A DNA stretch of 5,736 bases, from the NCBI GenBank assembly GCA_016209155.1, contig JACQWU010000293.1, positions 1-5,736 of the forward strand, written 5' to 3'. Positions 1 through 5,734 of the stretch are shown in pieces. The notes below the pieces were generated by a model. It saw only the letters and a list, made by a program, of their open reading frames with translations, had not been told where the DNA came from and did no database searches. The DNA is from Candidatus Desantisiibacteriota bacterium (GTDB lineage Bacteria > JACRDZ01). How positions within the stretch are numbered: the stretch's first letter is position 1; each line of letters begins with the position of its first letter. Both the position numbers and the translations under genes were made by a program.

Positions 1-823
1 ATTCGGGATTTTTAGTACTGGTTGATGCCCATAAAACCCGCTGGGGATTTATTTTCTTATTTGAAAATAATTCTTTATACCGGGAATAAATAATTTTAAT
101 ATTAGCCACAGCAGTTTTCCCGAGTAGATTTTTTATAACATTTTTTATATCAGCATCTTTTCCATTGGACAATATTTTTTGAAGTTCGCTGTCAACTTTG
201 GAATCCAATCTGCTGACAAATATACTTGCAACTGAATGCACTTTTGACAAATCTTTTCCTTTTTTAACTCCGTCATTTATACCGTCAATATACGCATTGG
301 CAACGGCCTCATATTGAGATAGAGAAAATATTAAAGTTGCGTTTATATTTATTCCCTCGCTTATAAGCTCTTTTATAGCCATACAACCTTCTTTTGTTGA
401 AGGAATTTTTATCATAATATTTTTGCGTTTTAAAATTGAGAAAAGACGACGTGCGTTTTCGATTGTTTTTTGCGCATCATGCGCATATTCAGGCAGTACT
501 TCAAGACTTACATAACCATCCACCCCGGAAGTTCTTTCATATGTTTTCAGCAATAAATCAGCGGCGAGCGCCACGTCGTGCAAAGTTAAGTCATCATAGA
601 TTTCAAGAGGAGCTTTTCCTGCTTCCTTAAGAGTTGCAATATCTTTATCATAAGATTTGCTGTTATTAATAGCTTTTTCAAAGATAGAAGGATTTGTTGT
701 TACTCCAAGAATTCCCTGCGTGAATATTTTTTCCAGTTCTCCATTTTCGATAAGACCTCTTTCCATATTGTCATACCACGGACTTTGCCCAAGCTGTGCC
801 AGTTTATGAAGATTATTTAACAT
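1..823 (-). CDS. tal: Transaldolase, N-terminal 274 residues (partial, runs off the left edge)
   Basis: Transaldolase moves a dihydroxyacetone unit from sedoheptulose 7-phosphate to glyceraldehyde 3-phosphate in the cytoplasmic non-oxidative pentose phosphate pathway. Visible motifs: WYDN with D18, GVTTNPSIF at 40-48 (N44), GYVSLEV at 103-109 (E108), IMIKIPST at 136-143 with K139 as the Schiff-base lysine, NATLIFS at 161-167, and VASIFVSRLD at 198-207. The frame is still open at base 1, after a segment (VLWASTSTKNP) that in this family precedes the last quarter. The mycobacterial-type transaldolase is about 360 residues, so roughly 90 are missing. A Tal-Pgi fusion with glucose-6-phosphate isomerase cannot be excluded. 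The ATG at 823-821 is preceded by AGGAG (834-830) with 6 bases between, which supports this start. The gene is divergent from the secreted-protein gene. No catalytic residue expected in this part is missing. Confidence 0.95.
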   Translation of the reverse strand, partial: MLNNLHKLAQLGQSPWYDNMERGLIENGELEKIFTQGILGVTTNPSIFEKAINNSKSYDKDIATLKEAGKAPLEIYDDLTLHDVALAADLLLKTYERTSGVDGYVSLEVLPEYAHDAQKTIENARRLFSILKRKNIMIKIPSTKEGCMAIKELISEGININATLIFSLSQYEAVANAYIDGINDGVKKGKDLSKVHSVASIFVSRLDSKVDSELQKILSNGKDADIKNVIKNLLGKTAVANIKIIYSRYKELFSNKKINPQRVLWASTSTKNPE

Positions 824-871
824 TATTTTCTCCTATCCTGTAATAAAATAGTGTATCGTAAAATAAAAAAT

Positions 872-880
872 AGTATAACA
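872..880 (-). promoter_or_regulatory. Probable extended -10 promoter of tal
   Basis: Read on the minus strand, this is TGTTATACT, which is an extended -10 (TGn plus TATACT, five of six matches to TATAAT). No good -35 lies 16-18 bases upstream, as expected for extended -10 promoters. Transcription would begin near 865 and give a leader of about 40 bases before the tal ATG. The surrounding DNA is very AT-rich, so chance matches are common and the call is tentative. Confidence 0.35.
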
Positions 881-933
881 TGGTTTTATTTTTTTTTCAT
901 CTGAAATTTGGGTGTATCCCGCTTTTAAATTAA

Positions 934-957
934 GCGAAGCTAAAGCTTCGCACTACA
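934..957 (-). repeat. Hairpin repeat, copy 1 (TGTAGTGCGA family)
   Basis: On the minus strand this reads TGTAGT followed by a perfect 8-bp inverted repeat, gcgaagct / agcttcgc, around a 2-base loop (tt). It shares the TGTAGYGCGA prefix and the hairpin layout with three further copies in this window (979-1002, 5399-5422, 5440-5463). It faces copy 2 head to head, so 934-1002 forms a 69-bp composite resembling REP-pair (BIME) arrangements. Confidence 0.8.
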
Positions 958-978
958 TTTCATTAAATGTATTGTATT

Positions 979-1002
979 TGTAGCGCGAGGCTTTAGCCTC
1001 GC
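979..1002 (+). repeat. Hairpin repeat, copy 2 (TGTAGTGCGA family)
   Basis: This copy has prefix TGTAGC, arms gcgaggct (985-992) and agcctcgc (995-1002), and loop tt. It differs from copy 1 by one stem pair: A-T becomes G-C, with both arms changed together. It is the inverted partner of copy 1. No gene-like sequence lies inside. Confidence 0.8.
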
Positions 1003-1093
1003 TATCTATCTATTAAAGGTTAATTTAAATTTTAATAGCTTACAATAGCTCTTAAGCTGCGCCCTCTTTTTGTATGCGTATAAAAAAAATCTA

Positions 1094-1122
1094 TTGACAT
1101 TAAATGCATAAAAATTTATTAT
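1094..1122 (+). promoter_or_regulatory. Sigma70-type promoter of the secreted-protein gene
   Basis: A perfect -35 (TTGACA, 1094-1099) is followed by an optimal 17-bp spacer and the -10 TATTAT (1117-1122, five of six). Transcription would begin near 1129, leaving a leader of about 94 bases before the ATG at 1223. This is the best promoter match in the window and is correctly placed for the gene downstream. Confidence 0.65.
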
Positions 1123-1209
1123 AAAAAAAATTAAATTAAAAATAGTTAAATCGGAGTAATATTATTCATGGTAAAAAAAGATTAATTTTTGACATTACCA
1201 GATAAAAAT

Positions 1210-1217
1210 GGAGGAGG
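1210..1217 (+). promoter_or_regulatory. Ribosome binding site that fixes the start at 1223
   Basis: GGAGGAGG, a near-perfect anti-SD match, lies 5 bases before the ATG at 1223. An in-frame ATG at 1208 overlaps this site and has no binding site of its own at proper distance. Starting at 1223 also puts a charged K-F-K-V-K n-region directly at the beginning of the signal peptide. The start at 1223 is therefore preferred. Confidence 0.85.
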
Positions 1218-1222
1218 TTGTT

Positions 1223-4200
1223 ATGAAATTTAAAGTGAAAGTTGTATTTTTAATGTTTTTTGTGATTATTTTAACCTCAATAACTTTTGCCGGATCACTT
1301 GATGACTGGTCATGGAGAAATCCATTGCCGCAAGGTAATCCCCTTAATGGAGTAACATACGGCAATAACACCTTTATGGCAGTTGGAAATTATGGAGCAA
1401 TTGTAAAATCACCGGATGGAATCTTATGGACAAGTATAAAATCCCGAATTATAGAAAAGCTTAATGGAGTAGCTTACGGCAATAATATGTTTGTGGCAGT
1501 AGGAGTAAGCGGTACAATATTAACCTCATCAGATGAAATTACATGGACAGAGAGAACATCCGGAACTACTAATGAGCTTTTTGGAATAACATACGGCAAT
1601 AATATGTTTGTAGCAGTAGGAGTAAGCGGCACAATATTGACCTCATCAGATGGAATTACATGGACAGAGAGAACATCTGAAACTAATAATGGTTTTTTTG
1701 GAGCAATATACGGCAATAACATGTTTGTGGCGGTAGGGGCAGGTGGAACAATTTGCACCTCATCTGATGGAATTACATGGACAAACAGAAGCTTTAAAAC
1801 TATTATAGGGCTTTACAACGTCATATACGGTAAAAATATCTTCATAGCGGTGGGTGGAAGCGGATTAATATTGACCTCATCGGATGGAATCACCTGGACA
1901 TTGAGAGCATCCGGAGTTAGTAATTGGCTTAGCGGAGTAACCTATGGCAATAACACCTTTGTAGTAGTGGGAGAATTTGGAATAATTTTAACCTCATCAG
2001 ATGGAATCACATGGATAGGCAGAACTTCCGGAACTGACAGCGGGCTTTATGCATCAGCATACGGCGATAACACCTTTGCGGCAGTGGGAATGGGATGGCC
2101 CGGAGCAATTGTAACCTCATCAGATGGAATCACATGGACAGGCAGAACATCCGGAATTGTTAAAGAGTTTTATGGAGCAACATACGGCAATAATATCTTT
2201 GTAATTGTTGGAGATGGTGGAACAATTGTAACCTCATCAGATGGAATCGCATGGACAGAGAGAACATCCGGAACTACTAATAAGCTTTGGGCAGCAGCAT
2301 ATGGAAATAACACCTTCGTAGTTGTTGGAGATGGGGGGATAATATTGACCTCATCAGATGGAATCACATGGACAAATATAGCATCTGGAACTACTAAAGG
2401 GTTTTGGGGAGTGGTATATGCTAATAATACCTTTGTGGTGGTTGGATCAAGCGGACCAATTTGGACCTCCCCGGATGGAATCACATGGACACAGAGGACA
2501 TCCGCAACCACTTTGCCGCTTTATGGAGTAACATACGGTAATAACACTTTTGTAGCGATTGGGGATTATGAAACAATTGTGACCTCATCAGATGGAATTA
2601 CATGGACAGTGAGATCCTCCGGAGCTAATGTATTGTATACCGGAGTGGCTTATGGCAATAATACCTTTTTAGTAGTAGGTGAAGGGGGAAGAATTTTAGC
2701 CTCATCAGACGGAATCACATGGACACCTGTAACATCCGGAACGTCCAGCATGCTTTTGGGAATAAAATACGCCAATCATACCTTTATAATAGTGGGAGTA
2801 GTCGGAACAATTTTGACCTCATCAGATGGAATCACTTGGACAAGCAGATTCTCCGGAACTCCTGCTAATATTTTTGGAGTAGAATACAGGAAAAACACCT
2901 TTGTAACATTAGGTACAGGCGGAACAATTTTAACATCACAACCAGATGCTCAAAATCAATCTCCAACAGCAGACAATGCTTCTTTAACAACAAATGAAAA
3001 TATTCCGACAAATATTCCGTTAACCGGAACCGATCCGGACGGAGATCCATTAACATATATAATAGTATCACAGCCGGCAAATGGCACATTATCCGGTAAA
3101 GCGCCGGATTTAGTTTATACGCCAAACAACAATTTTACAGGTGAAGACAGCTTTACATTCAAAGTAAATGATGCGGACGCAGATAGTAATGAGGCCACAG
3201 TTACCATAAAAGTGACCCGGCCTGATTCTCAAAATCAACCCCCGATTGTAAGTGATGCCTCATTAACAACAAATAAAAATACTCCGATAAATCTTATCTT
3301 AACCGGAATCGACCCGGAAGGAGATGCATTAACAACTTCAATAGTTTCCAAACCAAAAAATGGTATATTGTCCGGTACAGCGCCAAATTTAACTTATACT
3401 CCGGATAGCGATTTTACAGGTGCAGATAGATTTAAATTCAAAATGAATGACGGGAAATCAGATAGTAATGAGGCCATGGTTACCATAATAATAGTGAATC
3501 CGGCAAATCAGGACAAACAGCCTCCGATAGTAAGTTTAACATCAGATAAAAATTACGGTTCAACGTCATTAATAATAAATTTTGCCGCTGCCGCATTAGA
3601 TAGCGATGGCACCATAGTTAAATACGAATGGGATTTTAATGGAGATAATACTTATGATGAAGATACAGGGTTAGCAAACACAACATCAAATAAATATACA
3701 AGTGCGGGTATATATAATGCGAAAGTCAGAGTAACCGATAATGACGGACTTAAAGCCGAAGCTGCTATCACAATTACAGTGAATCAATCTAATTCTCAAA
3801 ACAAAGCTCCAACAACAAATAATATATCAATATCAACAAACGAAAATACCCCGGTAAATATTACTTTGACTGGAACAGATCCGGATGGAGATGTATTAAC
3901 ATATATAATAATCACACAACCTGCAAATGGCACATTATCCGGCACTCCACCAAATTTAAAATATACTCCGGCAAGTGGTTTCGCAGGTACAGACAGCTTT
4001 AAGTTCAAAGTGAATGACGGAGAAACAGACAGTATCAGTGCCAAAGTCAGTATAACAGTAAGTGCGGGAACAACTGCTCCCGCAGAAAGTGACAGCAAAA
4101 AGAAAGGCGGATGTTTCATCTCAAACATCCTGGGCAGTATAAATCAAACTGATAAAATAGAAACTTTAAATAGATTGCGTGATAAATTAATAACTAATTC

Positions 4201-4264
4201 TTTCAGCAAATATTTAATAAATACTTATTACAAAATAAGTCCGAAAATTAATTTGTTCAGGTGA
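1223..4264 (+). CDS. Secreted multidomain protein: BNR/Ycf48-like propeller repeats, cadherin-like and PKD domains, CFI-box-like C-terminus
   Basis: This 1013-residue protein is predicted to be exported, and its biochemical function is unknown. Residues 1-23 form a signal peptide (basic start, hydrophobic core, cleavage expected after TFA). Residues 41-572 are fourteen tandem ~39-residue repeats with consensus YGNNTFVAVG, GTILTSSDGITW and RTSGTTN. They are akin to BNR/Asp-box and Ycf48-type beta-propeller blades, but the Asp-box is one residue short (SSDGITW). Then follow cadherin-like domains at about 580-664 and 673-758 (LTGTDPDGD, NGTLSG, YTP, FTG-DSF-FKVND), a PKD domain at 767-853 (YEWDFNGD, Y-AGIY-AKVRVTDNDG), a third cadherin-like domain at 862-946, a Ser/Lys linker, and a CFI-box-like tail at 962-1013. 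The cadherin-like domains are rich in DxDGD and ND motifs that could bind calcium. The mature protein has only two cysteines (C178, C964). The architecture suggests a cell-surface or extracellular binding or adhesion protein, which is inference. The gene has its own promoter and a 142-bp gap to the next gene. Confidence 0.92.
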   Translation: MKFKVKVVFLMFFVIILTSITFAGSLDDWSWRNPLPQGNPLNGVTYGNNTFMAVGNYGAIVKSPDGILWTSIKSRIIEKLNGVAYGNNMFVAVGVSGTILTSSDEITWTERTSGTTNELFGITYGNNMFVAVGVSGTILTSSDGITWTERTSETNNGFFGAIYGNNMFVAVGAGGTICTSSDGITWTNRSFKTIIGLYNVIYGKNIFIAVGGSGLILTSSDGITWTLRASGVSNWLSGVTYGNNTFVVVGEFGIILTSSDGITWIGRTSGTDSGLYASAYGDNTFAAVGMGWPGAIVTSSDGITWTGRTSGIVKEFYGATYGNNIFVIVGDGGTIVTSSDGIAWTERTSGTTNKLWAAAYGNNTFVVVGDGGIILTSSDGITWTNIASGTTKGFWGVVYANNTFVVVGSSGPIWTSPDGITWTQRTSATTLPLYGVTYGNNTFVAIGDYETIVTSSDGITWTVRSSGANVLYTGVAYGNNTFLVVGEGGRILASSDGITWTPVTSGTSSMLLGIKYANHTFIIVGVVGTILTSSDGITWTSRFSGTPANIFGVEYRKNTFVTLGTGGTILTSQPDAQNQSPTADNASLTTNENIPTNIPLTGTDPDGDPLTYIIVSQPANGTLSGKAPDLVYTPNNNFTGEDSFTFKVNDADADSNEATVTIKVTRPDSQNQPPIVSDASLTTNKNTPINLILTGIDPEGDALTTSIVSKPKNGILSGTAPNLTYTPDSDFTGADRFKFKMNDGKSDSNEAMVTIIIVNPANQDKQPPIVSLTSDKNYGSTSLIINFAAAALDSDGTIVKYEWDFNGDNTYDEDTGLANTTSNKYTSAGIYNAKVRVTDNDGLKAEAAITITVNQSNSQNKAPTTNNISISTNENTPVNITLTGTDPDGDVLTYIIITQPANGTLSGTPPNLKYTPASGFAGTDSFKFKVNDGETDSISAKVSITVSAGTTAPAESDSKKKGGCFISNILGSINQTDKIETLNRLRDKLITNSFSKYLINTYYKISPKINLFR
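1343..2938 (+). repeat. Fourteen tandem ~117-bp repeats encoding propeller blades
   Basis: Repeats begin at residues 41, 80, 119, 158, 197, 236, 275, 316, 355, 394, 433, 472, 511 and 550 of the secreted protein. Twelve of the thirteen complete units are exactly 39 codons. Unit 7 (275-315) has two extra residues (MGWPG in place of the usual three), and unit 14 stops after GTILTS without the DGITW part. Conservation is visible in the DNA: acctcatcagatggaat and close variants recur in most units. Units 2 and 3 match at about 103 of 117 bases. The array suggests growth by tandem duplication. It also keeps several opposite-strand frames open by chance. Confidence 0.9.
2960..4060 (+). repeat. Cadherin-like / PKD domain array inside the secreted protein
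   Basis: Three cadherin-like (tandem-95 / Big_9-type) domains lie at 2960-3214, 3239-3496 and 3806-4060, with one PKD domain at 3521-3781 between the second and third. Short NQ-rich linkers (DAQNQSPT, DSQNQPP, SQNKAPT) join them. Copies 1 and 3 share long DNA runs, such as ttaacatatataata and caaatggcacattatccgg, and are more alike than either is to copy 2. This suggests a recent copy or conversion event that skipped the intervening domains. Confidence 0.85.
4106..4261 (+). other. CFI-box-like C-terminal segment of the secreted protein
   Basis: Residues 962-1013 read GGCFISNILGS, then LNRLRDKLITNSFSKYLI, then NTYYKISPKINLFR and a stop. This follows the known CFI-box C-terminal pattern of bacterial exported proteins (CFIATAAYGS, then LR-FRD-LL-N-G, then YY-SP-A-I). 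The core ATAAY is changed here to SNIL. The hydrophobic helix that, as I recall the family, often follows the YY-SP part is absent because the stop codon comes first. The role of the box in sorting or anchoring is not established. Confidence 0.7.
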
Positions 4265-4309
4265 ATTTTAGTTTACAAATCGGGGATGCACCCATATTAT
4301 TTTTATTGA

Positions 4310-4337
4310 TTGACAATTATAAAGTAATAAGTAAAAT
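4310..4337 (+). promoter_or_regulatory. Probable sigma70-type promoter of the epimerase gene
   Basis: TTGACA (4310-4315) is followed after 16 bp by TAAAAT (4332-4337, five of six). It lies in the 142-bp gap and would give a leader of about 63 bases. This suggests that the epimerase gene is transcribed independently of the secreted-protein gene. The region is AT-rich, so the -10 is less certain than the -35. Confidence 0.5.
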
Positions 4338-4406
4338 AAATAAAATTTACCTAATACCGTTATTCTATAGTTTACAAGCAAAAATCTGCAAATAAAGGAA
4401 AAATTA

Positions 4407-5345
4407 ATGACCACTATTTTAGTTACAGGCGGGGCGGGATTTATAGCCTCAAACATTGTGGATCAATATATCGCAATGGGGCATCGTGTAATAATTATTG
4501 ATAATCTTTACAGCGGTTTCAAACGAAATTTAAATCCAAAAGCAGTTTTTTACGAAATGGATATAAGAGATAAAAATCTCGAAAAAATATTTGAAGATGA
4601 AAAAATAGAAATAGTAAATCACCATGCGGCGCAAATTGATGTACGCCATTCAGTTGAAAAACCTGAATATGATGCACAGGTAAATATTATTGGCGCTATT
4701 AATCTGCTTGAGTGCTCAAAAAAATATAAAATACGTAAAATAATTTATTCTTCAACAGGCGGCGCTGTTTACGGAGAACCGGAATATTTACCGGCAGATG
4801 AAGAACATCCGGTAAATCCCGAATGCCATTATGGAGTTTCAAAATATACAGTTGAGAACTATATCAAACTGTATCATAGATTATATAACATAGATTATAC
4901 TATTTTCCGCTATCCAAACATCTTCGGTCCCCGCCAGAATCCGTACGGTGAAGCCGGAGTCAATGCTATTTTTATCGGACAGATGATAAAAGGAACCATA
5001 CCTGTTATTTTTGGCGACGGAAATCAGCTCAGGGACTATCTATACGTTGAAGATGTTGTAAAAGCAAATACTATGGTACTATCAGCAGGTTCAAATAAAA
5101 CATATAATCTCGGTACAGGGGTTGGAACATCAGTAAATAAAATATATCAAATTCTTCAAAATATATTAAAATTCCCAAACCCTCAAATTCATGCTGAACC
5201 CAGAAAAGGCGAAATTGAAAAAATATATCTGGACAGCTCTCTTATTTTTAAAGAATTGGGATGGAAAGCTTCAGTATCTTATGAAGATGGCTTAAAAAAA
5301 ACCATAGAATATTTTAAATCAAACATCGAAATTTTTAAAAAATGA
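4407..5345 (+). CDS. galE: NAD-dependent UDP-sugar epimerase, probable UDP-glucose 4-epimerase
   Basis: This is a 312-residue cytoplasmic extended short-chain dehydrogenase/reductase. Such enzymes interconvert UDP-glucose and UDP-galactose (or the N-acetyl forms) through a 4-keto intermediate on bound NAD. Visible features: Rossmann motif TGGAGFI at 7-13, D32 ending beta-2 for NAD ribose binding, D52-I53, HHAAQ at 72-76, SSTGGAVYG at 115-123, catalytic YGVSK with Y142 and K146, RYPNIFGPRQ at 168-177, GDG at 203-205 and RDY at 209-211. STGGAVYG replaces the STDEVYG of dTDP-glucose 4,6-dehydratases, which argues against RmlB. Length fits the short GalE group (about 305-315) and the protein looks complete. 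The start has AAAGGA (4394-4399) 7 bases upstream of the ATG. Substrate choice (Glc/Gal or GlcNAc/GalNAc) cannot be read from sequence, so the symbol is provisional. The product could feed glycan or polysaccharide synthesis. Confidence 0.88.
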   Translation: MTTILVTGGAGFIASNIVDQYIAMGHRVIIIDNLYSGFKRNLNPKAVFYEMDIRDKNLEKIFEDEKIEIVNHHAAQIDVRHSVEKPEYDAQVNIIGAINLLECSKKYKIRKIIYSSTGGAVYGEPEYLPADEEHPVNPECHYGVSKYTVENYIKLYHRLYNIDYTIFRYPNIFGPRQNPYGEAGVNAIFIGQMIKGTIPVIFGDGNQLRDYLYVEDVVKANTMVLSAGSNKTYNLGTGVGTSVNKIYQILQNILKFPNPQIHAEPRKGEIEKIYLDSSLIFKELGWKASVSYEDGLKKTIEYFKSNIEIFKK

Positions 5346-5398
5346 AGATTTAATATTGTCGTAATTTGTCCCAAAACCCAATTTCTTCAGAATTTTAT

Positions 5399-5422
5399 TG
5401 TAGTGCGAGACTTCAGTCTCGC
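5399..5422 (+). repeat. Hairpin repeat, copy 3 (TGTAGTGCGA family)
   Basis: Prefix TGTAGT, arms gcgagact (5405-5412) and agtctcgc (5415-5422), loop tc. It is followed by cccc, and copy 4 lies in the same orientation 41 bp downstream. Relative to copy 2, one stem pair is changed on both sides (G-C to A-T). It is the first inverted repeat after the epimerase gene. Confidence 0.8.
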
Positions 5423-5439
5423 CCCTTTCAAAATTCCTT

Positions 5440-5463
5440 TGTAGTGCGAGACTTTAGTCTCGC
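5440..5463 (+). repeat. Hairpin repeat, copy 4 (TGTAGTGCGA family)
   Basis: Prefix TGTAGT, arms gcgagact (5446-5453) and agtctcgc (5456-5463), loop tt. It is identical to copy 3 except for one loop base. The tandem direct arrangement with 41-bp spacing contrasts with the head-to-head pair at 934-1002. Confidence 0.8.
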
Positions 5464-5501
5464 CCTTACAAACATTGAAAAAACAACATTTAAATGAAGA
5501 A

Positions 5502-5647
5502 GGGGATGTCCAAAAAGTCATTGCGAGGAGCGAAGCGACGAAGCAAATCCCATTGTACAATATGGACTTTAGATTGCTTCGCGGAGTTTACACTGAGTGG
5601 AACGAATGTGCCCGCAATGACTGAACCCATGCTTTTTGGACAGCCCC
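5502..5647. mobile_element. MITE-like non-coding element with nested inverted repeats
   Basis: The outer terminal inverted repeats are 16 bp with 15 matches: ggggatgtccaaaaag (5502-5517) and ctttttggacagcccc (5632-5647). Inside are gtcattgcg (5517-5525) against cgcaatgac (5613-5621), and cgaagcaaatc (5539-5549) against gattgcttcg (5572-5581). The last pair matches apart from one extra A on the left. Ten bases (5622-5631) separate the inner and outer repeats on the right only. The core GTCATTGCGAGGAGCGAAGC type recurs in many environmental bacterial genomes. There is no transposase, and no clear target-site duplication was seen. The outer ends resemble insertion-sequence termini, but the family is not assigned. 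Confidence 0.7.
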
Positions 5648-5687
5648 TGTATTCTGTCTCTCTTTGGAATTCTTTATTATTTATTTT

Positions 5688-5734
5688 AGTGCCAATTCAT
5701 CCCTGCCTTAAAAGGCTTACGTATTAATGGCACT
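5688..5734. repeat. Nested palindrome at the right edge
   Basis: Outer arms agtgcca (5688-5694) and tggcact (5728-5734) enclose an inner hairpin gcctt-aa-aaggc (5705-5716). The phrase aattcatccctgcc before the inner hairpin resembles the hairpin ends of IS200/IS605-type elements as I remember them. This is a weak resemblance, and the window ends before any gene that could confirm it. Confidence 0.4.

Larger units (their letters stand above)
824..1222. other. Divergent intergenic region between tal and the secreted-protein gene
   Basis: This 399-bp stretch has no credible gene. From left to right it holds the tal ribosome binding site and probable extended -10, a head-to-head pair of hairpin repeats (934-957 and 979-1002), an AT-rich stretch with nothing recognisable (1003-1090), a strong sigma70-type promoter (1094-1122), and a leader of about 90 bases ending in the ribosome binding site of the secreted-protein gene. 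A short palindrome, acattt-catt-aaatgt (955-970), lies between the two hairpins. No tRNA or recognisable riboswitch was seen. Confidence 0.7.

Noticed and set aside
436-630. 64-codon plus-strand open frame
   Set aside because: It lies entirely inside the transaldolase gene on the opposite strand, whose conserved motifs span this region.
1168-1185. Five-codon leader frame (ATG GTA AAA AAA GAT TAA) with GGAG upstream
   Set aside because: The spacing to GGAG is long (11 bases), there is no attenuator-like structure, and such short frames are common by chance in AT-rich DNA.
1189-1194. Second TTGACA near the secreted-protein gene
   Set aside because: The correctly spaced -10 would fall on the ribosome binding site (near 1212), which is GAGGAG and not a -10.
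1208-1222. Earlier in-frame ATG giving five extra residues on the secreted protein
   Set aside because: It overlaps the GGAGGAGG ribosome binding site of the ATG at 1223 and would put two acidic residues (MEEVV) before the signal peptide.
1343-2938. CRISPR array suggested by regular 117-bp repeats
   Set aside because: The whole array is one continuous reading frame with codon-level conservation and no unique spacers.
1474-4128. Several 86-113-codon minus-strand open frames
   Set aside because: They mirror the repeated codons of the secreted protein. Two of them are themselves periodic, and none has a family motif or a convincing ribosome binding site.
4281-4310. Terminator after the secreted-protein gene (GGG-ATGCA-CCC followed by AT-rich DNA)
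   Set aside because: The stem is only three pairs and no run of T follows directly.
4268-4456. 62-codon minus-strand open frame
   Set aside because: It overlaps the start of the epimerase gene and its promoter region, and the product has no recognisable feature.
5494-5727. 77-codon plus-strand open frame
   Set aside because: It is a translation through the inverted repeats of the MITE-like element and the following palindrome.
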